This document shows, one piece after another, positions 17,008 to 26,430 of a stretch of 64,000 nt of DNA. Numbering within the stretch: position 1 is the first letter of the stretch; the number at the start of each line of letters is the position of its first letter. Source of the stretch: Parasediminibacterium sp046546515 (GTDB taxonomy: Bacteria > Bacteroidota > Bacteroidia > Chitinophagales > Chitinophagaceae); assembly GCF_046546515.1 (NCBI RefSeq), contig NZ_JBKHKJ010000024.1, positions 1 through 64,000 of the forward strand, read 5' to 3'. Below the pieces are notes generated by a model. That model was given only the letters and a program-made list of their open reading frames with translations. It was not told the origin of the DNA and did no database searches. The position numbers and the translations under genes were made by a program.

Positions 17008-18162
17008 TTATGAATTAAAAAATTGAATGTACTTCTTTGTTATAATATCTAAACTGTACCGCTCAATGTTTTTTTTGCCTTTTTGAATTAAGTCATCCCT
17101 GTATACGCTATCATTTAACTTTTCAAAAGCCAATTTAAAATCGTTTAGATCATGCGGGTTGGCAAAAAGGGCAGCCCCTTCTCCTGCCACTTCTTTCATT
17201 GGTTGTAAATTTGAAGTAATTACAGGTGCTTCACATGCCTGTGCTTCTATAATAGGCCAACCAAACCCTTCTGAAAAAGAAGGGAAAATAAATGCAAAAC
17301 AATTGCTATACAATGTTACTAATTCTTGATGGGTTACATTGCCAATGTCGATTATCCTATCTTGAATTTCTAATTTTTCTACCAGTTGCATCAATTCGGC
17401 ATTTAGGGCTTCGCCCGCAAATATAAAAACACCACCCCATTCATTTTTAACTGCCCCTAAAAGTTTAATAAGGAGCTGGCGGTTTTTCCTTTCGTGCGAA
17501 GTGCCAACGTGAAAAACAAAAGGCACCCCTTCTTTTATCCCAAACTTTTCAAGCGAGGCAATGCTTTCTGCATTGCCAGCGGCATTTTCTTGCTTGGCAA
17601 ATGCGTTGTTAAATGAATTGGGGATGGCCAACCAATTGGCATTTTTAGGTTTATCTATGCCTGCAAGCCCGGTAAGCTCATTCAGGGTAAACGTTGACAC
17701 ACAGGCTATTTTAGGTATCTGCACAAGATTCCTTAATATCATTTGCTGCAAGTACTTGCCTGTTTTTGTAGACGTACAGTAAGCATCCTTATAGCCCAAC
17801 GAACCTTTTATGGCCAACACATCGTGGCAGGTGATGCTTGTTTTGTTTTTGGGCAAATATTGATAGTACATGGAATTGGAATGGTCGCAAATATGGTATC
17901 GGATATTATTATCCTTTGTAAGCTTTAGTTTCAACAGTTTTATTTTTAAAATAGCTGGAAACAAAAGCCATTTGTCAATATATCCAACCCATTTAGCGAT
18001 GCCTGTTTTGGTATTGGCAAAAAAATGCCCCAAAATGATTGTAGGCGACCAGATGCTTGCATCTACCCCTTCTTTTGTAAGGCCTAGTAAAAGCATCTCG
18101 GCAAACCGGATCATGCTTTCTTGCTCGTCTGATTTATAATTGCCAATTAAAATTATTTTCAT
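17008..18162 (-). CDS. Family 4 glycosyltransferase (mannosyltransferase-like)
   Basis: This 384-residue GT-B enzyme has a donor domain that starts FVFHVGTSHERKNRQLLIKLL (about 217), then FIFAGEAL, and FPSFSEGFGWPIIEAQACEAPVITS (about 294-318) with the E-x7-E motif. This tight EGFGWPIIEAQA form is typical of mannosyl/rhamnosyl-type GT4 enzymes, though donor identity cannot be fixed from it. It is 7 bp upstream of the next GT4 gene. Confidence 0.9.
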   Translation of the reverse strand: MKIILIGNYKSDEQESMIRFAEMLLLGLTKEGVDASIWSPTIILGHFFANTKTGIAKWVGYIDKWLLFPAILKIKLLKLKLTKDNNIRYHICDHSNSMYYQYLPKNKTSITCHDVLAIKGSLGYKDAYCTSTKTGKYLQQMILRNLVQIPKIACVSTFTLNELTGLAGIDKPKNANWLAIPNSFNNAFAKQENAAGNAESIASLEKFGIKEGVPFVFHVGTSHERKNRQLLIKLLGAVKNEWGGVFIFAGEALNAELMQLVEKLEIQDRIIDIGNVTHQELVTLYSNCFAFIFPSFSEGFGWPIIEAQACEAPVITSNLQPMKEVAGEGAALFANPHDLNDFKLAFEKLNDSVYRDDLIQKGKKNIERYSLDIITKKYIQFFNS

Positions 18163-18191
18163 ATCAGTTTACTGGTATTGAATAGTATTTT

Positions 18192-18385
18192 AACCACAAG
18201 GGTCACAAGGAATAAAAACCACAAGGTACACAAGGCAATACGGATAGCAGGGCACAAAGAATTTGCACAACCCCAAAAAATAGCAGGGTTCCCGCATAGC
18301 CTTGTGTCCTTTAAGTGAAACGGTTTACCTAAATATTGCGCCTGCCTTGTGTGCTTTGTGCTAATCCTTTGTGTGCCTTGTGGTA
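18192..18385. repeat. Variant palindromic repeat (ACCACAAGG type)
   Basis: Left arm ACCACAAGGGTCACAAGG and a second ACCACAAGGTACACAAGG; right arm CCTTGTGTGC ... TGTGCCTTGTGGT, inverted. This has the same architecture as P1 but a diverged sequence. It fills most of the gap between the membrane polymerase gene and the GT4 operon. Confidence 0.75.
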
Positions 18386-18410
18386 AAACCCCCCCTTCTT
18401 CATATTAGGT

Positions 18411-19712
18411 TTAGTATAACTTACTTTTATTCATTGCCGCCATATTAATACCTGCACCAAAAACGGAAAACCCCAACGAAGTGGGCTGCGCCCATTGTCC
18501 TTGCAGCAATAATAAACCAGATGTGCTTATTAAAAGCCAAGCAAGGGGTTCATTTTCTTTTAAAAGGGCCCAGCTTTTTTGTAGGATGTTTACTGTTAAT
18601 GCACATCGTGCAAGTATAATAACCATCCCTAAAAAGATGCCCATCTCGCCAATTAACCTGCCCCATTCACCCTCTGAAATTAAAAACCCTTTTGCCGACA
18701 TTAGCCTAGCACCAGCATTGGTGCCCATACCTAAGCCCAAGCCTGCCAAGGAAGTGTTTTGATTGGTTATTGCACCCCACATGCCGCCTAAAAACCTATC
18801 TACAAAAACCCCCTGCACACCGCCCTCAATCCTATTGGCATTTTGAAACCTGTCGGAAAATGCAATAGTGGCTATCTGGAAGAACGTAAAAAAATTTAAT
18901 ATAAAAATCAACAATGCAAAAACACCCAAGCCTAACAGTAGCTTCCCAATTAGCTTTGGCTGCTTTAAACTATATAGCAGTAGAAAAATAAACGAGACCA
19001 CTAATTGAAAAAAAACTGCCCTGCTAATGCTTAATGGAACTGCCGCTATAAGGGCTACGGTGGAAGCGATTAACAGCAACCTATTTTCTTTGATAAATTT
19101 ACTATCCAACCAAAAATAAAAAATAAAAGCCCCAGCAAAACCATAAAACATAGAAAGCCCATTGGTAAAGGAAAAAGTGCCAGGCACCCTGAAAAAATGC
19201 CCTGACCCTGAAAACCCTGAACCTTCCTCGCCACCCACCCCTCGGTTTACCCATGCTGATTGGGGGCTAAACAATTGCATGGCTACCAGTATAGTCATGG
19301 CGATATTCAGCCAAAGTATTGTTTTACCTATTTGCAACACATCGTCTTTGTTTAAATAATGTGCTATAATGAATATAAGCGGGTAATGGAGCAAAAAAAT
19401 GCGCAGGCCATAAACATCCACCAATAAATTGCCATGGCCAAAATAGATGGTTAGGAAAAAAGACAAAATGGTAGCTGACCACACTACCAACACAGAAATA
19501 GGGTTTGTGTAAACCTTGCTTTTGAACGATAGGTAAATTAACAGCATAGCAATAGGCTCCCTTGCCAAGAGCAATGGGCTGGCCAAAGAGGGGAACACCC
19601 ATTTGCGCAATGCCCCTTCAAAAATCAACAAATAAAAATATACCCAAACAAGGTTTTTTACTTGCTTGATATTTTGTTGCTCAGCTAATATATCGTTTGC
19701 TACATTTTTCAT
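18411..19712 (-). CDS. Wzy/O-antigen-ligase-like membrane polymerase
   Basis: This 433-residue protein has about eleven hydrophobic segments and one larger loop (about 150-175, rich in Gly/Ser). The N-terminal phrase FEGALRKWVFPSLASP is a hallmark I associate with exopolysaccharide polymerase-like membrane proteins of Bacteroidota and cyanobacteria. Late loops contain ANRIEGGVQGVFVDRFLGG and GLGLGMGTNAGARL. As the only large multi-pass protein of the locus besides the flippase it is the best candidate for polymerising repeat units in the periplasm. Confidence 0.78.
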   Translation of the reverse strand: MKNVANDILAEQQNIKQVKNLVWVYFYLLIFEGALRKWVFPSLASPLLLAREPIAMLLIYLSFKSKVYTNPISVLVVWSATILSFFLTIYFGHGNLLVDVYGLRIFLLHYPLIFIIAHYLNKDDVLQIGKTILWLNIAMTILVAMQLFSPQSAWVNRGVGGEEGSGFSGSGHFFRVPGTFSFTNGLSMFYGFAGAFIFYFWLDSKFIKENRLLLIASTVALIAAVPLSISRAVFFQLVVSFIFLLLYSLKQPKLIGKLLLGLGVFALLIFILNFFTFFQIATIAFSDRFQNANRIEGGVQGVFVDRFLGGMWGAITNQNTSLAGLGLGMGTNAGARLMSAKGFLISEGEWGRLIGEMGIFLGMVIILARCALTVNILQKSWALLKENEPLAWLLISTSGLLLLQGQWAQPTSLGFSVFGAGINMAAMNKSKLY

Positions 19713-19964
19713 TTAGTGTTTCTAATCACCACATAGACACATAGGACACGTAGTGCTTTTAGCATTTGTCTGGCTAATTCTTTTTTTGAGTTGCTGGCGA
19801 GTGCCAACCGAGCATTGCTTGCAACCATGATGGGGCAAAACTGAAACTTTTATGACCCATTTAGAGGGACATTGCCCGCTTGATTTGGCTGACTTTTGGC
19901 ACCCTGAATTTATTTTTTAGGCAATCCCGCACCTCAACTCATTGAAATACAGCGTTTTGAGTAT

Positions 19965-20080
19965 TTTACAAGTGAGTGTTTTGTGAGTGAAATGTGAGTG
20001 ATTTTTGGGTGAAATGTGAGTGATTTGTGAGTGATTTCCGAGGAAAAGTGAGTGATTTGTGAGTGTTTTTTTGAGTATGG
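19965..20080. repeat. GTGAGTG short-repeat array in the polysaccharide locus
   Basis: Seven GTGAGTG heptamers, mostly followed by ATTT or TTTT, are spaced about 10-22 bp apart. The array sits in a 682-bp gap (19713-20394) that otherwise holds only a core hairpin at 20281-20340 and unique AT-rich DNA; I see no gene in the gap. Confidence 0.8.
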
Positions 20081-20280
20081 ACGTAGTTCATAACAATGTT
20101 TTTTTGTATATTAAAAATGAGCCCCACAGGACACCGAGCCAAGGCTAGGCTAACCACAAAAAACCTCGGAGGCTTTGAATACCGGCAGCAAGGCAAGGCC
20201 AACTAAAGGGCTTGTGCAAATGAAAATAAGAGCCATATTTTACAAAGTTGGGATTGATTTGGGACTTGTGCAAAAGTACA

Positions 20281-20340
20281 ATCCTATATGGGGGAAATAT
20301 GCCCCCATGGATGCCCCAAAATGCCCCCATGATGGGGGAA
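20281..20340. repeat. Hairpin core shared with the long dispersed repeat
   Basis: ATCCTATATGGGGGAAAT here is identical over 18 bp to the hairpin arm in copy B of the long repeat (50588-50605). It continues into further GCCCCCAT / ATGGGGG inverted pairs. Only this core is shared, not the flanking 400 bp. Confidence 0.75.
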
Positions 20341-20394
20341 AAGCTGAATTACAATGACATATACTCATCAGCATCGCAAAAAAGAATTAGCCAT

Positions 20395-21645
20395 TTATCT
20401 ATTCAGGTACATACGTAAATCGGCTGCCATTTCATCGCCATATTGCTGCCATGTCCTTTTTTTTGCTGTTTCTTTGGCTTGGTTGCTTATTTGCCCTAAA
20501 GTATCTGGGTGTAACAATAAGCCATCAATTACTTTAATAATGTCTTCTGTATCCCCTGGCTTCACTAGCCAGCCGTTTTCGTTATGCCTGATGAAACTTT
20601 CGCCAACAGTTCTGTTGGTTGTTACCACAGGCGTGCCTTGCGACATTGCCTCTGTGATTACCAAGCCAAAACCTTCAAACAAGGATGGGAAAATAAGCAC
20701 ATCGTGGTTGTGCATGGTCTTTAGTATCTCATCGTGGGGCAGGGTAGGTATCCATTGGTGTTTTTTAATATAGTCATCCAAAATTTTGCAGCCTTCCGAC
20801 GCCTTGCTGCCTACAATGGTCAAAGTTACCTTTTCTTTAAAATGCTCAACTGCTTCAAATAGGCTGGCAATACCTTTTCTTTGTGTTAGCCCCCCCACAT
20901 ACAAGAGCTTTAAAGCCCTTTTGCCATCATATTTTGGCAGGGCTTTTTTTGTTTCATTTACTGGTGGGAAACCATAAGGGACAATGACCTTTTTGGTATT
21001 TGCAATTGCTTTGTTTTGCTCCAGCGTTTTGGCTGTAAACGCACTTGCAACATAAATCACATCTGCCAAGGCAAGCTCTTTATCTTTTTTCTCCAATTTC
21101 TCGTCAGAATCTTTAAAGCCCGTAATGGTTGCAGCCCACTCTGGCCTGCGTTCTTTCTCTTCTGATAATAATTGCCTATACGTTTTCCAATAACCAATAG
21201 GTAGGTCGTACGCTTTTTTAATCCCCAATGCCGATGCTGCGGAAAAAGTGTTCAATGCACAATCTTCGTAGCAATAGGCTAGCCCTATGTTTTTACTTTT
21301 TTTTCTTAAATAAGCTGCTGCTTTATCGTCAATATACCGCCCAACGCCATCAATGCTAAAAATGCCTGTTTCATGTTCGTTGAAACGATTAATACCAAGC
21401 TTAGGCAAAGCAAACCGCATCAATTCATACAGCGGGAACTGCTTTGTAGTTGGCTTGAGTATTTCGGCAAAACGCCTCCTTTCAAATTCTTTTAAAAAAC
21501 TTGTTTTAGCTAATTTTTCCAAGAAGCTATTATCGTACACGGCAATGGAAGTGATAAATGTTTCTATCATACCATCCTCAGCCAAAAACCTCGCAAGGTT
21601 TTTTACGTTTTGGTTGCCGATGGGATGTGTAAATAAAATTTTCAT
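20395..21645 (-). CDS. Family 4 glycosyltransferase
   Basis: The protein has 416 residues from the ATG at 21645. The frame is open nine codons further, but that extension translates a P1 repeat. The N-terminus MKILFTHPIGNQNVKNLARFL and the donor domain ALKLLYVGGLTQRKGIASLFEAV, VGSKASEG and FPSLFEGFGLVITEAMSQGTPVVTTN (E-x7-E) define a GT-B retaining enzyme. A long helical central region (about 165-215, many Glu/Lys) is unusual. It probably adds one sugar of the repeat unit. Confidence 0.89.
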   Translation of the reverse strand: MKILFTHPIGNQNVKNLARFLAEDGMIETFITSIAVYDNSFLEKLAKTSFLKEFERRRFAEILKPTTKQFPLYELMRFALPKLGINRFNEHETGIFSIDGVGRYIDDKAAAYLRKKSKNIGLAYCYEDCALNTFSAASALGIKKAYDLPIGYWKTYRQLLSEEKERRPEWAATITGFKDSDEKLEKKDKELALADVIYVASAFTAKTLEQNKAIANTKKVIVPYGFPPVNETKKALPKYDGKRALKLLYVGGLTQRKGIASLFEAVEHFKEKVTLTIVGSKASEGCKILDDYIKKHQWIPTLPHDEILKTMHNHDVLIFPSLFEGFGLVITEAMSQGTPVVTTNRTVGESFIRHNENGWLVKPGDTEDIIKVIDGLLLHPDTLGQISNQAKETAKKRTWQQYGDEMAADLRMYLNR

Positions 21646-21656
21646 TTCAAGTAATT

Positions 21657-21710
21657 TGCCACAAAGCCACAAAGGCTCAAAGTAGCACGAAGGAAATAAA
21701 GAAGAAAAAG
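21657..21710. repeat. P1 left-arm repeat overlapping a false N-terminal extension
   Basis: GCCACAAAGCCACAAAGGCTC followed by a purine-rich tract. It lies directly upstream of the GT4 start. Confidence 0.65.
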
Positions 21711-21742
21711 AACCTATAGATTAGCTTTCCTTATAGGGAAAT

Positions 21743-21805
21743 TGCCACGAATGCACGAATAAACACGAATAAAAGCATTAGTACCCATTAGTGCATTCGT
21801 GGCAA
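21743..21805. repeat. P2 hairpin repeat (GCCACGAATGCACGAAT type)
   Basis: Inverted arms GCCACGAATGCACGAAT and GTGCATTCGTGGC enclose about 30 bp. The same unit lies at 54339-54398 and 62291-62350, with a half copy near 51022. Confidence 0.8.
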
Positions 21806-21866
21806 CTAAACTATCCTATTTCTTTTACTGTCATGTACGACAGAAGGGCGGGGGCAAGCCCAGCCC

Positions 21867-23018
21867 CTACGAAAGGCGGCCGCTATGGGCATTTGAAAAT
21901 ATGGTATCCATGACATTTAGGTTTTTTTGTCCAAAATATTTTTCAATAGCCGTAAGCCAAGTAATATCAGTAACACTTAGGCTTAAAATGGCATCAAATG
22001 CTTTAAATGTATCTTCTTTATCATTTTCGCACAACATAATGCCTGTTTCTGTTGCTGCTAAAAATTCAGCGAGCGAACTTTCTTTTGGACCATGACCAAG
22101 TATGGGGCGGCCTGCCAGCACATAAGTGCTCAACTTGGTAGGGAGGCTTGTTTTACTGAAAATCCTGAACCGCTTTTCAAAAGGGTACATGCAATATACA
22201 AAGTTGCATATTGCCAGCTCTTTTACCACAAACTCTTCGTTTGATGTCTTGTAAATAGTTATATAATCAAGATTAAGATTGGGGTTGCTAAACTGGTGCC
22301 CCCAAACGTGTATTTTTAAATTAAGACCTCTAAGGATAGTGAACTCGTGTAGGTTTTTGCAAAAGTTTAGAAACATTTTTTCAGAATAAAGAGACCCAAT
22401 ATGGCCTATATGTAAATCCTTTGAACCTTCGGAGGAAACCCCTATGCCTTTTATTGTTTGGTTTAATGACAAAAAGCGGTGGCAAATTTGCCCTTTCCTA
22501 TCCGTCATTTTTAAATAATATTCCTGCATCCCTTTGCTTATCACATCAAAACTGCTAACAGCCTTTATAGCTTTGATGGTCATGTTGTTTGCCTCGGCTG
22601 ACATTAACCTATAGCGGAAAGAACGGGCGCACAAAGCACCTGCCCAATCGTCGTGTATGGTTAAGTGTACTGGTATTTTTTTTTGCGCATTGGCTAATTC
22701 CAATGCTACCCTTATCCCTTCGTTGTGGGAAACAACCCAATATGCATCGCAGTCAACCTGCAATAACCTTTTTACTATTTCGTCAATTTCTTTTACTCGC
22801 TTGCCAGCTAACATTTTAAAGGTTTTGACTATGTCAGCAATGATATTGCCACCCATAAAGCTGCTGCCTATATAACCTGCTTCATAACCGCTTGCAGCAT
22901 TTTTGGCAACATATATCCACTCGATATTTGCGTTGGGCAACGCATTTACTAGGCTTTTTAAAATTACAGCCCCTCCTCCTGTTGATGGCGAGTGGGCACT
23001 AAACAAACAAACCCTCAT
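21867..23018 (-). CDS. Glycosyltransferase, GT4-like and divergent
   Basis: The protein has 383 residues. The N-terminus MRVCLFSAHSPSTGGGAVILKSLVNAL is a GT-B-like acceptor-side fold with a Gly-rich loop. The predicted donor domain begins LHIGHIGSLYSEKMFLNFC (about 203). The E-x7-E region is weak (FSKTSLPTKLSTYVLAGRPILGHG). It sits mid-locus with glycosyltransferases on both sides, which supports the call more than its motifs do. Confidence 0.72.
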   Translation of the reverse strand: MRVCLFSAHSPSTGGGAVILKSLVNALPNANIEWIYVAKNAASGYEAGYIGSSFMGGNIIADIVKTFKMLAGKRVKEIDEIVKRLLQVDCDAYWVVSHNEGIRVALELANAQKKIPVHLTIHDDWAGALCARSFRYRLMSAEANNMTIKAIKAVSSFDVISKGMQEYYLKMTDRKGQICHRFLSLNQTIKGIGVSSEGSKDLHIGHIGSLYSEKMFLNFCKNLHEFTILRGLNLKIHVWGHQFSNPNLNLDYITIYKTSNEEFVVKELAICNFVYCMYPFEKRFRIFSKTSLPTKLSTYVLAGRPILGHGPKESSLAEFLAATETGIMLCENDKEDTFKAFDAILSLSVTDITWLTAIEKYFGQKNLNVMDTIFSNAHSGRLS

Positions 23019-23068
23019 TGATAATTGATAATTGATAATTGGTAATTGATAGTTACCAATTAAGGTTA

Positions 23069-24223
23069 CTAGTAGGTATTTTTTTGCTGCTTGTTATCAA
23101 ACAAAAACAGCAATTGCTTTGAAACTTCATTTAGTTCTTCAAATGCTGGTACCTTCCTTTCAGATAACAAAAACGTTTCTAAGCCACCCGGCACATACTC
23201 GTATATACTGTAAAACCTTTTATTCAGGTATGATTTTAAGGCTGTATCTATTTCACTTTTTTTAGCCAAGCTAATAACACTTAACCCATGCTCTAGCATT
23301 GCGGCAACAGAGCCACTTTTATCTATCTTGGAATAGATGGTGGTGGTTAAACCAAAATCTAGTGTGCTTAATAGTTTAGATACTTCCTCGGCAGTAATTT
23401 CCTCATGGGCAGCAATATCTATTTTGTGTTGCTGGCATACCGATGTAAAATATTCTTTTTGCTTGCCACATCGGCCTATCAATAGCAGCTTAGCGTTGAT
23501 ATTGAATTTACTGCAAAATACTTCAACCTCACTTGCAAAAGAGGCTACATCGTTTTTTTCGTGGATGGTACCAAATATCCCAAAACAGATAGTGCTATCA
23601 GGTATATTTTCTACAGCGGTTTTTACTTTTTGGGTTTTAAAGTCAATGCGCCTTATATTAGAAAACAAAGGAAGTATAGTGGCACTCACCCCTAATTTAG
23701 CCAATTGCTGCGCATATAAAAAGGATTGCGTTGTAACTAATTTCACTTTTGCTTTATGAATAAAAGCTTTAATCAATATCCTTTGAAGGAAACCATACAA
23801 TAATTCTTTTGCTGAACAGTCTTTGTCCATCCCAACCCATAGCTCATGAAACATGATATGCACATGGTGGTTGCTGGTAATGCTGTTTACATATTTCCCG
23901 AAGAAAAAAGGGAAGCCTTTGTTGTTGTAAGCAAAAGGGACATATTGCAAACTGATCCAGTCGGGCTTTCCTTTCTCAACCCAATTTTTGGCAATGATAA
24001 AGTTCAGTTTATATTGCCGATTGTATGGGATGCGTAGTATTGCTATTGGGGTTTGGTCATAATGCTGGGTTTCTTCTTTTTTGGTTGCAACAAATTTATC
24101 CATCAAGCTGATGATAGTGGCTTGGTGCCCCAAACGGATAACCTGCCCGGCAAGGCGGCGGGTATAATCGCCTACGCCATCTTTCCCCTCTTCCATGCAC
24201 CCACAAACAAAGACAATTTTCAT
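23069..24223 (-). CDS. Family 4-like glycosyltransferase
   Basis: This 384-residue protein starts MKIVFVCGCMEEGKDGVGDYTRRLA, a GT-B acceptor-side loop. The donor domain starts CFGIFGTIHEKNDVASFASEV (about 203), then LLLIGRCGKQKEYF and a divergent STLDFGLTTTIYSKIDKSGSVAAMLEHG where the E-x7-E motif is expected. The start codon directly abuts the stop of the exostosin-like gene, so they are translationally coupled. Confidence 0.8.
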   Translation of the reverse strand: MKIVFVCGCMEEGKDGVGDYTRRLAGQVIRLGHQATIISLMDKFVATKKEETQHYDQTPIAILRIPYNRQYKLNFIIAKNWVEKGKPDWISLQYVPFAYNNKGFPFFFGKYVNSITSNHHVHIMFHELWVGMDKDCSAKELLYGFLQRILIKAFIHKAKVKLVTTQSFLYAQQLAKLGVSATILPLFSNIRRIDFKTQKVKTAVENIPDSTICFGIFGTIHEKNDVASFASEVEVFCSKFNINAKLLLIGRCGKQKEYFTSVCQQHKIDIAAHEEITAEEVSKLLSTLDFGLTTTIYSKIDKSGSVAAMLEHGLSVISLAKKSEIDTALKSYLNKRFYSIYEYVPGGLETFLLSERKVPAFEELNEVSKQLLFLFDNKQQKNTY

Positions 24224-25309
24224 TTATTTTATAAAATGCTGCATGTTTTTAAAAAAACCAACTGGCGATAAATATTCCAGCCAAATAGCCCTAGCATTTT
24301 TTTGCATTGCTAAAAAATCGTCATTGGAAATATTATTGTGAAAATCGGCTACAATATTTGCGATATTGTCAATATCCTTTTCTTCTACCCACACGCAATA
24401 CTTTTTCCAATCTATAATATGGTCGAAAGGCAAAACACAATCTGTATTTAAAAAAATGGGGATGCGGCCGCAGCAAAGTGTTTCAAAAAAACGCACTGAA
24501 TTATTGCCAATGCCCCTTACGCAAAGCGTATAATCGCTATTGACAATGTTATTGATGAAATTAACCCTAAATTCTTGGTTGGTTTCGTTTGTTGCCCCAC
24601 TATTTAGCCCTATGGGCCCAAAACCAAAATTGGGCTTTATCCTAAAATTGGAGGTTATTTTTTTTGATTTTTTTAAACCAATCAACGCCCTGGACCTGTA
24701 AGAATGAGAAGACAAAGCAGGGAAATGTTTCATCAAACCCAAATAGTTGGCAATTAGCTTAACAGCGGATATTAGCTTTTCTTTTCCAAATTTAACCTCC
24801 AGTGGGGGCGAATATCCCGAGAAGCCGATTACAGGTTTTTCTGTTTTGTTCCGCAGGGTTATGTTACCATCTTTGTATTTTTCTATAAAATCCTCAAAAA
24901 AATGTGGCCATGAATACCGGTTGGCGGGCTGGGAAGACTTATTCATAGCACCATCAAAAATGATTGCGTTTTCTATCGGAACGGTTAAATTATGTATGTC
25001 ATGCCCTGTGAAAACAAAGATTTTTTTACCAGATGCTTTAACCTTGCCTAAGTAAGCTGAAAGAGCAGCTTTTGCATTTTCCTGGCCATTTTTTATGGGG
25101 TAATTTACTGGCAAGATGGCCACATCGGCATCTTCAATGTTGTCAACAATCTGTAAATAGCCTTTACCTTCTTTGAACCATTGATTGTACCTGCCACAAA
25201 TAACATTGTTTGGGTTGGTGTCGTATTCATGCATTCCAATAAATGGAATCAACATTTCAATACTGTCTCCATATTGCAAAATATCAAAGTCGGTAAATAT
25301 TTTTAACAT
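24224..25309 (-). CDS. Exostosin-like glycosyltransferase (GT47-type)
   Basis: The protein has 361 residues from the ATG at 25309; eleven codons of upstream frame fall in a P1 repeat and are excluded. The C-terminal half contains TLCVRGIGNNSVRFFETLCCGRIPIFL, the exostosin-family signature in which one polypeptide transfers a GlcA/GlcNAc-like or related sugar. The N-terminal part carries AILPVNYPI and VFTGHDIHN. Bacterial exostosin-like enzymes are scattered in capsule and exopolysaccharide loci, and the donor is unknown. The stop abuts the next start. Confidence 0.82.
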   Translation of the reverse strand: MLKIFTDFDILQYGDSIEMLIPFIGMHEYDTNPNNVICGRYNQWFKEGKGYLQIVDNIEDADVAILPVNYPIKNGQENAKAALSAYLGKVKASGKKIFVFTGHDIHNLTVPIENAIIFDGAMNKSSQPANRYSWPHFFEDFIEKYKDGNITLRNKTEKPVIGFSGYSPPLEVKFGKEKLISAVKLIANYLGLMKHFPALSSHSYRSRALIGLKKSKKITSNFRIKPNFGFGPIGLNSGATNETNQEFRVNFINNIVNSDYTLCVRGIGNNSVRFFETLCCGRIPIFLNTDCVLPFDHIIDWKKYCVWVEEKDIDNIANIVADFHNNISNDDFLAMQKNARAIWLEYLSPVGFFKNMQHFIK

Positions 25310-25327
25310 ACTTAGGTATTTTTTTGA

Positions 25328-25410
25328 GCCACAAAGGCACAAAGACTCAAAGCGGCACGAAGTTTTTAAAGGAAGAAGAAAGGAAAAAGAAGGGAAATTA
25401 TGTTATAGAT
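25328..25410. repeat. P1 left-arm repeat, followed by a P3 unit to 25490
   Basis: GCCACAAAGGCACAAAGACTC then a purine-rich tract, followed at 25443-25490 by ACCCCAGCCCTCTCC/GAGAGAGGG. Together they fill the gap 25310-25532 of the locus. Confidence 0.7.
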
Positions 25411-25532
25411 GCTTAAAATTTTTCGCATTGTTTAGTTAGACTTCACCCCAAGCCGACCTCACCCCAGCCCTCTCCAAAGAGAGAGGGAGCAAGAACAAAA
25501 GCGAGGAGCAAAGCAAAAAACATAGCCAATAG

Positions 25533-26336
25533 CTATACGAAAATTAAAATAAGGCTAATATAAAGGTGTTCTATATAATAAGCATACCCCTTGAAATGGA
25601 ACTTTGCCAACTGCTTAAACCCAGAAAACGAATAGCCAATCAAAATTTTAAGCCGTGTTATCCTGTAATTGTATATCTCTTTAGGGTTTCCATGAATTTT
25701 ATTAAAATGCTTGTGCGAGCGTATATGTTTTTTGAACGAACCAAAGGGTTTTGCCTTTCTCCAAGGATGAACTACGCAGGCTTCGGGCAAAAAATAGATT
25801 GTTGCTTTTTGGCTCACCCTCATGTAAAAATCTATATCTTCCATTGCGGCATAAGGGAAGGTTTCATCAAACCCGTTCAGCGTCCGAAATAGGCTGCTGC
25901 TTATGGCAAAATTGCACGACCACAATTTTCCGCCTGTGAGGTTAATTGGTGCTTCCTCATCAAATCTTAACTGCTTGCGGTCTGCCTTGGTTAAGCCTTC
26001 ATACACCATAAACTCATTGGCAATAAATGCATCAGCATACGTCTTTAGCCAATTTTCGGAAGGCAAACAATCGTCATCAGTAAAAACCAGCCATTTCCCT
26101 TTTGCGTTTTTGGCAGCAATGTTCCTGTTTGCGGCAGGCCCTTTTTTAGCCCCTGCAAGCCATGTAGCCCAAGGATATACTGCTACTAATTCCTTGGCTA
26201 CATTTCCGTGGCTGTCATCAGTAATGATAACCTCGAATGGTTGGTTTATTTTTTCAATATTCAGTGCCAAGGCATCTAAACATTTTTTTAATAAATCGTT
26301 TCTATTGTAGGTAGGGATAATGACAGTAAATAACAA
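25533..26336 (-). CDS. Family 2 glycosyltransferase
   Basis: This 267-residue GT-A enzyme starts MLFTVIIPTYNRNDLLKKCLDAL, with ITDDSHG (about 40), the metal-binding FTDDDCLP (about 90-97), and the C-terminal ED pair in YAAMEDIDFYMRV (about 182) preceding a helical tail. It is clearly a GT2 exopolysaccharide-type transferase. A short hydrophobic C-terminus may tether it to the membrane. Confidence 0.9.
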   Translation of the reverse strand: MLFTVIIPTYNRNDLLKKCLDALALNIEKINQPFEVIITDDSHGNVAKELVAVYPWATWLAGAKKGPAANRNIAAKNAKGKWLVFTDDDCLPSENWLKTYADAFIANEFMVYEGLTKADRKQLRFDEEAPINLTGGKLWSCNFAISSSLFRTLNGFDETFPYAAMEDIDFYMRVSQKATIYFLPEACVVHPWRKAKPFGSFKKHIRSHKHFNKIHGNPKEIYNYRITRLKILIGYSFSGFKQLAKFHFKGYAYYIEHLYISLILIFV

Positions 26337-26369
26337 AACGTTGGTTTAATTTAACTAGGTTGTGGAATT

Positions 26370-26430
26370 GCCACAAAGGCACAAAAACACGAAGAAGCAC
26401 AAAGTTTTAAGGGAAGAAAAAAGAAAAAAA
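26370..26430. repeat. P1 left-arm repeat
   Basis: GCCACAAAGGCACAAAAACAC, then GAAGCACAAAGTTTTAAGGG and a purine tract, ending at the stop codon of the glycosyltransferase-like gene at 26431. No right arm is visible. Confidence 0.7.

Noticed and set aside
19965..20080. Possible CRISPR array
   Set aside because: Repeat units are only 7-11 bp with irregular 10-22 bp spacing and there are no cas genes.
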